DNA from: Fistularia commersonii
Taxonomy: Eukaryota; Chordata; Actinopteri; Syngnathiformes; Fistulariidae
NCBI GenBank assembly: GCA_037954325.1
Contig: JBBMNZ010000003.1
Coordinates: forward strand, 18,588,392 to 18,652,391
Direction: 5' to 3'
Length of the DNA: 64,000 nucleotides
Position 1 is the stretch's first letter. Each line of letters opens with the position of its first letter. Both the position numbers and the translations under genes were made by a program. Of this stretch, positions 10,901-24,293 are shown piece by piece. The notes below the pieces were generated by a model. That model ran no database searches and was not told the DNA's origin. It worked only from the letters and a program-made list of their open reading frames with translations.

Positions 10901-12780
10901 TGTTTAACCAGGACTTTTAAGGGTTCGAATTGCAAGATAATATGGTTGAACCACAATATGGCTGTTTGGTTATTCTGTCCCTTTTTTTTTTGTTTAATTT
11001 TTTTTTGTTTGTATATTGAGACTGCCATATCATCGGTTCTGTGGATCTATCTTTTGCTTCCCTGCAAATGGGTCCCCTTATCTTGGTTCATCTCTGGGAG
11101 CAAAATACCAGGATGTCAATTATTAAATGCTCAACTTTCATTTAAGAAGGTGGACCACATTCTTGATGGTCCCAGGAGCTATATTCACTTTTATTTTGCA
11201 GTAAATCTTTTTTTTTTTGTAGGACTAACTGTTTAAGTGCGCATTGATTTATTTTTTTTTTTTATTTTAATTTTTCTCCATTCAAGACAGAGCTAATGGT
11301 TTGCGGGCATTGTCACCAACTCTGCACCAAGCCATCATATCCAATTTACAATTCTGTCCAAGAACCCTCAATTTTCCCCCTCAGTTGTTCACTTTGCAAT
11401 CAACACATTTTTCACACAGGGAAAAATGTTTTTACATTTACAATTACAAAATGTAATTATGTTTTTGTGATTTGGAATTTCTGAAGTTATGGCATTATGC
11501 ATGGGTAGCTGTCAAAATTGGTTAAAGTTTGAACTACACAAAGCAATATGGGAGTTTTCAAACATGAAAAGCAAAAAACTTGATTTTCATTACTTGGAAA
11601 AAACCCACAATCAAAGCAATTGCAAGATTAAAGTTGTTTCTGTCCCCAAAGGATGAAATTATTTTTTCTTAAATTGATGTATTCATTTTTTAAATTTTGA
11701 ATGCTTTATTAATCCCTTCTGCAAAATTATTTTCTTAATTTTTATCCATCATGAATGAGCCTTGAGCACTGGCCAGCATCTCTTAGCCACGCCAAGGAAG
11801 CAGGAAGTTTGACCCCTCAGGAGGAGTCTTACTACATAAGCCATGCTGCCTCTAAACCACTCTTCCTAGTTTTATTGAGCAACTAAGTGTATGAGACAAG
11901 CGGATTTCTTCTGTTCAGTCTCAATATTGCGTCATTATATGGCATATGCAATTCAGAATCAATCCAAAATAACATCACCTGATAGTTGGATCAAAAGTAC
12001 GCCCTATATTTTTAATTAGCCAGAGGTCATGTTAGAGTTGAAGAGTGACAACTCTTTTGTTGAGACTAAGAACAGGACATCGCTCTACATTCTTTTACAT
12101 GTAGTGTCTCCTGTGCAGTCACACATGTACACACGTGCACAGTTTACGGGGATTGCCATGATGCTGTATTGCTGTTACTTTAATCCAGGCCACATACATT
12201 CCACCTCTCCCCCCCTGTTCTGTAACAAACTCCTTTGTAGTATCACTTACACACATAATCAATGCAGGTTCTCTGCTACTATTGATTGAGTCATACAACT
12301 GCTGAGCCCAGACTGTGGCTTCCTGCCTAGAATCAAGCACCCAGAAAAGGCCACTTGATCACTCACACCTGGTTCTCCTTGGTCATATGTCGAGGACAAG
12401 GAGATCAAAGAGAAAGATGACCATCAGAGGGTCTCTGCAAGGGCAATTAATCATTGGTTTTTTGGTAATGTATTCGTCACAGATCAGCAAACCTTTATAT
12501 TATAGAGTGCTCAGGAATTTTCACTGGTCTAGATGATTTTTTTTTTTCTTTTTTTTGTAATGACTGGATTATATTAAATTACCAAATATGTGTCCCCAAA
12601 ATACGTGTAATGGAAGGCTATTTAGATTTTAAGCGGTTTGCACTTAAAAGTTCAGTTCCTTTGCAGGGGAATGGAAAGGTATTGTAAAACCAACCACTTA
12701 CAAGAACTACACTGATAAATTACAATAGGATGGGCCTGGATGTCCAATTGAAACAAAGTTGGTCTAGCTAAGAATTGTAA

Positions 12781-12834
12781 ACCTCAAAAAGTTGTGCTGA
12801 CTCATTAACCTCAAAAAATTGTGTTGAATCATTC
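12781..12834. repeat. 27-bp tandem duplication, two units
   Basis: The units at 12781-12807 and 12808-12834 both start ACCTCAAAAA and match at 23 of 27 positions. It is a local duplication in otherwise unique sequence. Confidence 0.8.
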
Positions 12835-13252
12835 CTCGTTGATAAATTACCGTAAGAGAAAATAGGAATGAATGTATCATTCTTAACAAGAGTTGGGAAG
12901 TCGAAGAAGGCAGAAGGAAGTGGTATACCTGCTTTTGCTGGTCTTTATGACTTGGTAGAATTTCTTACCTCACAGGAGTTGCTTACATTATCAAGATATT
13001 GATAAGGCTTTTGTGTGTCCTGCAAAAGTAAAATATTTAGATATGCTAACTTCTAAACAATGCACATTTTTAGAGACGTTTTAGACATTTTGGAATCTGT
13101 ACTAAAAATCCTGAAATGCTATGTTAGACATGTCCATGATTTGAAGTAAGATGCATTGCTAAATAGGGGGAAATATTACTTACAGTATGTCATTTCTTTC
13201 TTCATATTTATCATTGTATAGAAAAAAGGTTCTGAAATTTGATTTGATTAAA

Positions 13253-13585
13253 TCATCCATCCATCCATCTATCATCTGCCACTAATCCTGCACTCAGGGT
13301 CACGTAGGAAGCTGGAGCCTATCCTAGCTGTCATCGGGTGAGAGGTACATCTTTGACTTGTTTCCATGTCAGTCGCAGGGCCACATATACAGACAGACAT
13401 TCACTCACTTGGGGCAATTTTCCCAATTTCTTTCAGGGCAATTTTCCCATTTTTTTTTCCCAATTAAGCTGCTCCATGTTTTTGGACTGTGGGAGGAAAC
13501 CAGAGAACCTGGAGGAAACACACGCAGAAACAGGGAGAACATGCAAACTTCACACAGAAAAGTGTGGAACCTGGGTCCTTCGTGC
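13253..13585 (-). repeat. tRNA-headed interspersed repeat (antisense)
   Basis: It begins with the (ATCC)n-like 'catccatccatccatc', then 'ggtcacgtaggaagctggagcctatcc', then 'tttttggactgtgggaggaaacc' and 'gggagaacatgcaaacttcacacag', and ends at the antisense tRNA-like head 'cctgggtccttcgtgctgtgagg'. It is the same family as 3890-4160. An internal segment GGGCAATTTTCCCA occurs twice (about 13411 and 13436). The ORFs within it are not genes. Confidence 0.8.
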
Positions 13586-15806
13586 TGTGAGGTCGAATTA
13601 TCCATTAATTAATTAAACTTTTTTTATGATCATTATTGGTATCTTTTAATTTCAATTTAACTTGTGAAAGATCTTGGTGGAAATTTACTTTTAAATAAAT
13701 GCAACTTGTAAACGACACTTGTAAACAGCAAACAGTGTTTGTTTTTACAGCTGTAAACCCAAAAAGAACTCAAGATGTATTTGCCCCCCTTAAAATGATG
13801 GTTGTGTTTATGCTTTTCTGTAGTTCAGGGTGAGAATTAGTATTGCTTGAAGTCTTTTGAGACAGCGTCCTTTATAACGGCTGACTTTGACTGCACCCTG
13901 GGAATTCAATTAGGTTTCCTCCTCCTGGATATACAGTATTACCCCCTGTGTGACTCAATCAGTCTAATCAAATGAAAGAGACTAAGATCTGTTTGCATCT
14001 TATTGATTCATTCATGGATTGGGCTGTCATCCTTACTTCATTAAATTGTGGCAATGACCTGTAAGAGCTGTAGCTTCTCAGTATTATAGATAGAATTTTC
14101 AAATGTATTTGATTATGGATGTTTATAGATCCAAAACTCACAGGGATTAGAAAAGCTGATTACATGTGTTGAGGTTTCACAGGGAGAATTAATGACAGCT
14201 GGGTTCATGGTCTCAAGACCAAGCCACCACAACCCCTGAGGTTCATTCTCCACCACTTCTTCACATCCTATATGTCTCACTTTTTTAAGCCTCTTTCAGA
14301 AATTCCAAAGAATTTATAATTATTTTTTGTAGTGTAACCTGCAAAAACATACATTTGATACATGCTTGCGTATGTGGTTCTGTTTCAAATGAAACCAATA
14401 AAATTAAATTTTTGAAATTGGAAATTACCCTGCTGGCCAGCTTTTTATGGTCTTAAGATTGTAGTCAAAAAAAGTATATAGTTAACTCCCTTGGAAAATT
14501 GTAGCTTTGCTAAATGATGGTTCAGGCTTCATTTGATTTATGAAAGAATCTTCAGTGTGTGGTGTCCGTTTATATATCTGTTTTTGGCAAACTGTCTTCC
14601 CGGTTTTAAAGCTTTTGTGACATTTTAATAATCCATATTGTCAGGTCAAAACTATAATCTAAGAGGCTTGTTTTTCGATTGTGGGCACTCATACTGGCAT
14701 ATTCATACATGGTGGTAGTTTCAAAATTTTATGACAGATGTGCTTGTATAAGCGCTTCAGCAGGGGTCATCCCATAGGAGGACATTGTGGTAATGTATTC
14801 TCGGCTTTTAATAAGACTATATAGGAGAGTATGATAGCCTAAGAATTGGAAAGCAGTGTACTTGATACTGCCTTAAGCATGCTGACTTGCAGACACACAA
14901 ATGTTTAACATTTCTAGCTTTATCTTAAATATCATAGCTATACTGTGTTCTGACACAAACATCACAATCACATTGGGAAACAACTTAGTGGAGCTAAATG
15001 TTTCATGCATTCAACAATGCACTTATTTGACAATCAGATACTACAGAAGTATGTGCCAGAGTTTTCTTCCTTGCAGTGATTATGGTCAATAGGTATAACT
15101 GAAAATAGGATAAGGGTACTAATCAATAACCCCCCAGAGTTCTGCTGATCAAATATTTATTGAGGAAGAGAGGTGGCAATGGACACCCTGTCTGCCTGCT
15201 TGAACATCCAATTGCCAACTGGTCCCCCACCCCACAATTGTTGACATACAGTGCCAGCTCTTATTGGCAGTCTTAGGAGAAAAAGGAAGAAAATATGCTT
15301 TTCCTGCTTGTTCACTAATTTTATGTGTCAAGACTTTGGTGAAATATTCTCCAGTTATAGGCTCATATGTCTCCCCAGGGTGAAAAAATATGATTGGCTT
15401 CATTTGAAAATTGTGATAAAGTTAGCAAATGTGAATTTTTATGGTACAAACCACTGGCACATTTGTGGAAACAGCAAATCTAGCCCTCCCTGAGTCTCGA
15501 CCCTTGTAATTAAATTTGCGTTTAGACTGCCATTAATATATTCGCGCTTAAGATGGCCCAACCATAAAGTGCAAAATGTCATACAGCAGAACACCATATC
15601 ATTAAGAGCCTATCACCTAGACTTTCAGGCTGGGGCACAGTTCAGTTAACCTTGTGTTACTTGCTGATTTTCAGACTTGTGTCTTTCCCCACTAATGACT
15701 TAAAAAAACATAACTCAAGGCAGTTTTATTAAAATTTGCATTCTGCTCACTTGAGCTGCTAAGGGCTACATGCCATGTCCATATTGTATCCCCAAGACCT
15801 GAATAT
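13586..15806. other. unique non-coding sequence
   Basis: I see no gene. The stretch at about 13850-14060 (TTGACTGCACC, TCAATTAGG, CAATCAGTCTAATCAAATGA, TTGATTCATTCATGGATTGG) is again rich in TAAT/ATTA-type motifs and is a candidate conserved element. The rest shows nothing recognisable. Confidence 0.4.
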
Positions 15807-17300
15807 AGGATAAGATAAAATTTATTGATCCCCATAGGGGACATTGTTTTGTCACAGCAGCCTAACAGTTGAAATGTCAATAACTATTAATATAATGAAT
15901 ATAATATAATGAATAGAGAGTCAATTAGAAGACAATTAGAACATAGCAAAAGACATCCACAATTAATAGACAGCAGAGAAAACAACATCAAGGATAAGAA
16001 TGGACAATAAAATGGGGAGAAAAAAACAGCAGGGATGAAAATAGACATCCAAAACGACAACAACAAAGATAGGAACATAAACAGAGGTGACAATAGCAAT
16101 GAAAATAAATAAATAATTAGAATCGAATGGGCTGAGAGCAACAAGGATAAAAATAGACAAGAGAGTTAGGGCATGACATGTGTGAATGGGTGAGGTAGTG
16201 AGGTTGTGGAAGCACAGACGCCCCTCTGGCCAGTCAGAGCTGTGTGCCGTTCAGACTGCTGTTATGCAGTCTGATGGCTGTAGGCACAAAGGGGCATCTA
16301 AAGTGTTCAATTCTGCCCCGGGGTGGGATGAACTGTTAGCTGAATGAGCTGCCCATCAGCCACACCTCGTTGTGCAGGGGATGGGAAGGATTGTCCAGGA
16401 TAGCTCCCAGTTTGTCCTTCACCCCTCCCATTGACACTGATTGAAGATGTCCAGATTCAGTCCCACCACCGAGCAGGCTATCCTCACTATCTTGTTTAGC
16501 CTGCTGACCTTACCAGTCCTGGCATCGCCCCACCAGCACACTATAGCAAAGAAGAGTGCGCTGGCTACCATAGGCTGGTAGAAGGTCTTGAGGAGCCCGC
16601 AGCAGACGCCAAACGACCTCAGTCTCCTCAGAAAGAACGTCCTGCTTTGACCCTCTCTGTAGAGTGCATCAGTGTTTGGTGTCCAGTCCAGTTTAATGTT
16701 AATGTGGACCCCAAGGTACTTGTAGAAGTCCACCATCTCCACCTCCTCTCCCTGGATGATGACTGGCACCTGTCTCCTCTGATTCTTCCTGAAGCCCACA
16801 ACCACCTACTTGGTCTTGGAGATGTTGAGTAGGAGGTGGTTCTGATGCTCTACTCAACAAAACCAATGATCAGACCTCTCAAATTTTGGATTTCATGACA
16901 TGTGACATTCGTGCCACCAGCCTATAGTCATTGAGAGCACTTAGACATCCTTTCTTAGGTACTTGTACAATGCAGGAGGTCTTCCAGAGGTCAGGCCCCT
17001 TTAGCAACCCCAGGGAGAGGTTGAAGAGATGCTGGAAGACCCCAGCCAGCTGCCCAGCACGCACCTTGAGGACCCTGAGGCTGATGTTGTCTGGCCCACT
17101 TGCTTTGCTCTGCCCCAACCTGAAGAATTCCCTCTGCACCTTGCTGGGTGTTAGGGTGAGGCTGGGGTTTGGGAGAGGGTGGAGGGGAGAAGTTTCTGTG
17201 TCAGTAGTCAGGGGGATGGGTGAGGTGTTGGGCGGGGGGGAATGTGTGAGGGAACTGCTGATGGGAAGGGAAGGTGGGGGAGTAGTGGTTGTGTGTTTGT
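15807..17300 (-). mobile_element. L2/CR1-superfamily non-LTR retrotransposon, antisense, RT core deleted
   Basis: Read on the minus strand, the 5' part (17139-16879) encodes an N-terminal reverse transcriptase segment with SKASGPDNISLRVLK, a P..WK block and PKKGCLSALNDYRLVA. It then jumps to a C-terminal RT or thumb segment (16805-16419) with MVVGFRKNQRR, VDFYKYLGVHI, LDWTPNTDALYREGQSR and FFLRRLRSFGVCCGLLKTFY. The segment that should hold the YADD catalytic box and neighbouring palm motifs is missing between about 16880 and 16830, so this copy is dead. The 3' UTR runs to the end GGGATCAATAAATTTTATCT (complement of 15812-15831). A second copy of this 3' end lies in sense at 30380-30792. Confidence 0.8.
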
Positions 17301-18025
17301 CAATGTCGTAATGGATGTAATAGGGGACTTGGGGGGGGCTGTCTGTGGAAGAGATTGTAATTCTACAGTATATAGCAGCTATAATTACTTTTACGTTGCA
17401 CTTTTCTGTATAAACTATCAGACCTCTGTATTACAGTATTTCACAGTGTTTATCATGTTGACACTGCTCATAAAACAAGATTCAGCCAAAACACACACAT
17501 TTACAGTATGCAAAAAAATGTTAACTTATTAAGTCCTGGCTTATCATCATGCTCCTCACTTTTTTCCCATATAAAACTGTTTTTTTTTAAATTGTTTCTT
17601 TTTTTTTTTTTTTTTTTTTTCATAGACTCGATATGTTTCCTGCAGTTTGAATTGTCATGTTCTAGAGGTTAATTTTCTACTTGTCCTCCTCAATATTGAG
17701 GTTGTTCTTCCAGCTGTTTCGGATATTTATAGGAAGCTCTGAACACCCTTACATCAGCCCTTAACAGCTCAATGAGCCACAGAGGTTGCAAAAGCATGTG
17801 GTGATTGGAGGAGGTGCTACAGCAGAGCAGGCAGTGATGCTAGTTGACTGAAGAGGAAAGATAGTGAGGGGTTTGCTCAAGAGGCCCCCTGTAGTTGCAG
17901 TCATAACAGAATGATGATGTTTGACTCAGAGGCGCAGGAGCGGAGTACCTTTATGTGGGGGGGGGAAAGTGATAAGACCCATCCATATCCATAATCACAT
18001 ACTTTTGTACACAAAAGCACCATAT

Positions 18026-18064
18026 TTGTGTGCGTGTGCGTGCGTGCATGCATGCGTGCGTGTG
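18026..18064. repeat. alternating purine-pyrimidine tract (TG/CG/CA)
   Basis: A tract of TGTGTGCGTGTGCGTGCGTG followed by CATGCATGCGTGCGTGTG. Mixed GT, GC and CATG steps are the type of sequence that can adopt left-handed Z-DNA. Upstream at about 18003 sits CTTTTGT-AC-ACAAAAG. Confidence 0.75.
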
Positions 18065-21000
18065 GCAGTAGCAGCTTTGCAGAACATGTAGACTTGTATT
18101 GGGTACATGAATAGATTCACATGGTATGCAATTTTGCTAGGTTACATCCTTTTCCTAGTGTCAAATTGTGTGTGTGTATGCACGCTTTGGTGCCTGTGTG
18201 TGTGTGTGTTCAAATCTCTGTCAACACAAGTCCATAAAACTGACAAAGCACCACTAAATATCTTTACATTAGGTATTTATTTGGTTGAAGAGGGAAAAAA
18301 ATGTAGTGGGAAAACTTAAAGTACCGGTAGCTAGATCCATATGTAGATGCCATGATGCATTTTGAATAACATATTAATATCTAATATGATTTTTCACAGC
18401 TTAGCAGTCAGTATGATGTATAGTCACATCAAAAACATTTTAAAATTTTGTATATGTACATTTTAAGATTGCATAGCCCATACATCACTGTTTTAAAAAT
18501 GTGTTCAGTAATTCTAGTACAGAGATTTTGAACCTTTTGCATGTGTTGAAAAACTATTTTTCAAAGAAATAATTGTGCTGTGTTAAACAACAATATATAC
18601 AAAAAATATTTAAAGTGTAGATCTTAACAGCTGTATATGTTATAGGGAAGAAGTCACAGAGTATAATTTTACCAAGCTCTGGAGGGTGTACGTCCCCCCT
18701 TCCAAAATTCAAGGCTTTGCCCCATCCGTAATGCAAATGATGCTGTCTGTGTGAGTATTCCCTTATCTTAATTTTGGTATAAAGTAAGCGCTTTTCATTT
18801 AAGTTCAAATTTGGATCTAAGTTTGGAGGTTGCTAGGGTTCTCCTCTCTTAGAATGATAAATATTTTGCAAGGAACAAAGCAACATGCTTCTCCTTGCAT
18901 ATATGAATATCTTGTGCACATGTGTAGATATGAATGCATTGTTTGACAGATAAGAAAAAGCTCATTTATCATAAAATGCAGAGGAACCTTCAGGGGTCAG
19001 TCTGTTGTCCAAGTCTTTTCTAATGAAGAACACAGCTGAACCAATCAGAATATATTTCCAATGAGGCAGCCCTATCGGCCAGCCAATCAGGTCTGTTGGG
19101 ATCGGTGGAGCGATGAGGAGAATTGATGATAGGAGTAAGTCCTACTGAAGGCTCACCGTAAGCTGTCTGAGATAACACTGTGCCGGAGCCCCGAAACACT
19201 CAGCTCCATAGAAATACAATAAAGCCTGCACCATATCTCACCACTGGGTGATGATTGATATCAGTCTTATAGTGGAATATGGAAAATAGCCCATTGAAAT
19301 GCAGCATGTAATACACTGCCTCAATAGCTAAGATGTAGGACAATGTAAATGGGAAGATGTGTGAATATTTGAGGGCAACTATTTTACATTTTCATATCCA
19401 CTGTTCCACAATGGTGGCATATAGTGGCATATGTAACCCCACAAATTTGGTAGTTCAGTGGCATCATCGTTGACCAACATGACATTTGACCATCATGTAA
19501 TATTACTGAAATAGCACCTATATTTTCTCCACAGTTCTTGAAAATTGTGTATACATGTGTAACATGTGCCATGTTTCTAAAATGAAAATGGTTGGAGTTA
19601 GACTTCTGAACATATTTTCATTACAGCTTCAAATAAATCCTTTTAACCTATCTCCTTTTCTCTTTTTGTAGCCATAATCAGATGAAAGAAATATATATTA
19701 AGAAATCTATATTTTTGGTTGTCCTGTTTTCTAAGTAACAATCACTCTCAATAGGATCTCAACAATAAATCAGACTTTCATCCAAATGGCCAATCAAGGG
19801 GTGAACTAAAGCCCAACAAAGGTGGCTGCAGTGAGGAGTTATATGTGTGCTCTGGTCTCGAAGGTCAGGAGACTAATTCTTCTCGGATACTGATCCATAA
19901 ACAGCAGAATGTAAGAAGCCGGTTACATGAACAGTGTTCCTGTAATTTGGTTTTGTAATGTATGAGACATTTGTAGAAAGAAAAACGACCATTCAAACTG
20001 AAATTGACAAGAGCCAGAGCTGCTACTGGTTCCTGGTGATGTATGAGAAGAGGAAGCGTACATCAAACAGTAGGAAGATTACTCCTATATTCGGTGACCT
20101 CTTTTTTTACTTCCTCCACTGAGTATCCATTACACACACGCCATCTTCTCTAAGATTCTATACCTGAGTGTTTATTATTGTTTTTTTTTCACCTCCTTAT
20201 CCATAGTCTCACAGATTTTAAGAGACAGTCTATTTTGACCTCTGACATCAGGAAGAATGTTCTCTGGCAAAGTTGCAAAACATTGCTTTGGAAAATGTGT
20301 AGCCTATAAGATAAAGTACCTCATGTAAAATACACTAAAATTTGAAAATAACTGCAAATTGGGCATCATATTTCACCCAGAATGTAAGTCTTGTGAAAGT
20401 ACAGATTGCAGTAGACAAGTGTCTTCATGTAATATATTCTGTTAAACTATACAGCTTGTTAAATGATATCTTAAGCAGAAAAACCCCAAGAATGGTTTAA
20501 CTGCGCAAACAGTCTCATCGATGGCACTGCTGCATTCCACATTCCCATCATGCAACAGTACAGCATGGGTTAGTGCATCAGGAGTATCCAGGACATTTCG
20601 CCAAACACTTGGGCCCCTTGATTTGGGCATTCAGTTCCCAAACTATAGCAAACTGGCTTCCAGTTGTCAAAGCAAGCGATGCTGGGAAGTCTTTCCCCAC
20701 TTGCCTCCCCACAAAACCCCACACAGTATTTGATAAAATTTGTGTGCTAAATGCTATAGTCAGATATCTTTCAAAAGAATTTTGATGAAAGAGCAAATAA
20801 AACTATTGCTTGTTATTTTGGATACACAATCAAATGTTTTGTGTATCTCATGTACCAAACAGATATTGTGATACATTGTACACTAACAATGAAAACCTTT
20901 TACTCTTTGTGGGCATTTGTTATTACCAATAATTTTAGGACAACTTCAGCACAACATTTTTCACTTCATTTAACCTAATTTTGTGCAATAAGTAAGCTGA

Positions 21001-21725
21001 AAATGATTTATGAACTAGGGTTTTATGTATATACATATTTTTTTGATGGCAGAAAGGATTTCGTACATTTAAATCTTATTTTGTTTAGCCTGTGTCCCTT
21101 TTTGCTGACTGGAGATGTATTTCAATCAGGTCGATCATTTTCACCAACTCTGTTTAAGCTTAGGTAACTTTTGAGATACAGTAACTGTTATTGCCAGACA
21201 ACTATCTTCACATTCATGTGAAGTTGCTTGGAAGGAAAAAAAAAGGCTTAGCCGTGTCTAGAATGTAATAGATGAAATGTGAGAAGAGTCAGATAAACAC
21301 AATGACAGGGGAATAAGATGATTGAGATTTATTTTAACCTCATTGGTGCTTTTGTTGTTTTAACATAAATACTTTGACCTAAAGTTTTTCCAAATGGCAT
21401 TTTTGCACTTGTCACTATTTGTTAGTATCATGTCACTTGTGGGCTGTTCTTTTCAGATCAAACACAATGATGCAATCATGGGCTAAGCAAGGGCATTGTA
21501 ACTGAGACCTTGGATAGTCTATTCGTAAGAAAACACTTTTTTATAATAATTTTTCAATCCAAGACCTACGAAGTTGAGCTATTTTTCTTTCAGCTTCTCC
21601 TTAATCAGGGGACTACATCTGATCATCTGTTTCCATGATGCTGAAACATTGGATAAATTAAACATCTTTCAAAAGTAATGGAAATTAATCTACAGTTCAG
21701 TTGAAAAGTGGTAAAATGCTAATTC

Positions 21726-21752
21726 ACGTCAGATGAGAAGCTCATCTGACGT
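21726..21752. repeat. perfect inverted repeat, 12-bp arms, 3-nt spacer
   Basis: ACGTCAGATGAG-AAG-CTCATCTGACGT. Both arms are exact reverse complements, giving a 27-bp near-palindrome in unique sequence. The outer TGACGT/ACGTCA is a CRE half-site-like motif repeated in both orientations. It could be cruciform-forming or a dimer binding site. Confidence 0.9.
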
Positions 21753-24293
21753 ATCACTCAGTCAAATTCACGTTCTTTCACTGAGAGAGTCTGTTGACTG
21801 ATGTTTTATATATTTAGAGTGATAGTTGAAAACAAACATTGTCTGGATGTTATTTGGCTGACTGTTCTGTGAAATGTCTTTGCTGAGGCATATAAAAAGT
21901 CCTTTGATTTAGATACAGGACACAGCTTATAATGGGCTGTTTCATTTTTGTGAGTACCTAACCAAAGTCCAACTTCTCTAAACAAACTAGAACTCATATT
22001 CACAAATGGAATTTCAGTGGTTTCATAATTTTGTTTTGGATTTTCACACAAAATTTAGATTTTTCTTGCATTATCGTTCTTTATTGACATCCTTTTGACA
22101 GGAAACAATGTCCAGTGCTCTCGGTCACTACAGTTATCAACAGAACTGTGTGGTGAATAAGCACTCTTGCAATTACAGATCCTGCTAAAATTTCAGCTGA
22201 TCTACTCCGATGTTATTTTTCTTTCTATCTAATAGTTAACATTTTATTAACAAATTTATCATACAGAAAAATCATTCTATATCAAGTGGCTGATTTCAGC
22301 AACCTCCATTTCAAATTCCTTTGTTCACATTGGCCTGTAGGAATCGTGATAATTTGTGTTTCTCTCTCTCTTCCTCTCACTCTTTAATATTGTCACTATT
22401 ATTATCTGGTGGATTTGTTGTCTTTAGTTCATCTTGCTAATAATAACATGTAGCCTTTTTCATCGCTTTCAGTGTGTTTTATGTTCACGTGCTTTCGTTT
22501 TTTTGTGATGGACTTGAAATGGACAAGCTGCATTTCATCTATAAAAGGCACCCTCGTAAAAAGAGTTTATACTTAATGAAGTGTGTCAGCCCTTTATCAG
22601 TCAGCGTGAGCCAATCAGTTGATTTCCGTGGCATAGATTTAATAAGTACACATTTTACAACCTTTGACTGATTTCCTGTAAAATCAGCAAATCATCACAC
22701 CATTAAATTAATAACAGTAAGTATGCCTCTTTTCCATTTAAAGTATGTCAGAGCCTCAGATTTGTGTATGTTGGCTCCCTTGAACGGCTGTGACAAACCA
22801 AACAATGTGTTATGGTTGTATTAATCCTGCTGTGATCATTCAGAATGGCGACTGTAGAGACTCTTTGCCATGAATAAAATGGACACACCAAGGTATTTTC
22901 TACAATCAGTTTACACATACACACACACACAAAGACTATCACATGGCTTTGAAGTAAGCATGACAGACTAGTTGTTTTTTTTTTTTTTAATTTTGGCATC
23001 ATTTGCCTTTTGGCAATTTGTCTTATTCTTGACAATGTCAAATCAGCATGTGTAAATATTAATGAGAAATTTTGAAATTCTGTATATTCACTCCATCACC
23101 CTCCACAACCTCCAAGATAAATGAGTCAATGGATATGTAAATAAGTGGAAGTGAGCTAAATAGAGGGTGGGAAGAAAGAGGCACTGATAGTGAATGCTCT
23201 TAAATTGATTTCCGCTTCCCTGCACCTAAACTCGTTTACTCAGCTAAGGGAAGACTGCCATGAACCCTAGGTATGTGTATTATGTGTATTGTTTACTGCC
23301 ATTCTTGTTCTCAAGTGAGCACCAAATGTGAGTCACACTTAATGTGACAGCAGCACATTTTTTTTTTTTTTTACTTTGACTTTCTGTCTCCATGATGGAC
23401 TGACACAGAAGCTTAAGATTTAGCTATGGTGTTTCAGGTATCTATCACAACTGGTATTCACTCCTCCTCCGAAACTCAAGTAAAAAAAGGGGAAGTGTGT
23501 TTTGGGATGTGCAATTTTGGTGTGGGATCCTCTCCAAATAACTTTTATTTATACTTTTCTCTTCAAAGAAAGAATTATTATAGTCAAAAGCATTTAAACT
23601 AAGATGACCTGCAGAGAATAGAACACATTTATTCTGTAGAGTTTAGCGCAGATTCACAACTCTTTTCTTATTCTTTGTATCTTCTTTTGATTTTTCTTGT
23701 TTTACCACATTCTATTGACTGAGGAATCTTTAACCGATGATATTAATAAAGAATGAAAACAGTTATTATGCACATCTGATTCAGCATCTCTGGATGTTGT
23801 ATGTTTGAACTGTTTGGAGTGCTTGTTTGATGTGGCTTGCTGCATTGGAGACTATCTTACACTCTTACTGCATTTTCTCTGGTTCTTTACTGTTAGATAC
23901 TCAGTGAATTAATACTAATAAATGGAAATTGTCTGTGCTTTGCTCATGCAGTTCTGAGAGTCAGGACACACATCTGGCTTATATTAGAACTTATCAGAGC
24001 ACATCAACTTTTTTCTTCCTTCTTCATACAAAAGAATGTTGTCCTTGAAGTTTAACCTTATTTTTCAAGATCATTATCAAACCTTGTATTTATGATCTTT
24101 ATTCTATATATTTTCATTCATTCTACCTATCTATAACATACATAAGTGTATCTATGTGTGTGTATACTGTGTACATGTGTGTGTGTGTGTGTAAATGAAT
24201 AAATATATTGATTTTCAAAATAGATTTATCAAAAAAATTAACAATAGTACTAAGAATACATTTAGCATGCATACACTCACACAAACATACACT

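Larger units (their letters stand above)
6142..13252. other. unique non-coding sequence, 7.1 kb
   Basis: There is no supportable gene. Features listed separately are a 60-bp hairpin (6452-6511), a possible conserved element (6830-7090), a possible retroposon tail (7862-7945) and a 27-bp tandem duplication (12781-12834). A 14-bp self-complementary core TCGATATATATCGA lies near 7836. The 170-codon frame at 10724-11236 spans T-rich sequence, is rich in Phe, Leu and Cys, and has no recognisable domain. Confidence 0.45.
17301..24293. other. unique non-coding sequence, 7 kb
   Basis: No gene is supported. It contains a T22 run (17599-17620), an alternating purine-pyrimidine tract (18026-18064), a 27-bp palindrome (21726-21752), a short hairpin GATACACAA/TTGTGTATC near 20819-20845, and short (CA)/(GT) runs near 22917 and 24175. 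Confidence 0.45.

Noticed and set aside
10724..11236. 170-codon plus-strand open frame
   Set aside because: Spans several T runs. The composition is explained by T-rich DNA and no domain is recognisable.
16191..16209. let-7-like string 'tgaggtagtgaggttgtgg'
   Set aside because: Lies in the L2-type 3' UTR, does not match let-7 beyond the seed, and no hairpin arm is visible.
16931..17311. 126-codon plus-strand open frame
   Set aside because: Antisense shadow of the L2-type RT segment and its 5' flank.
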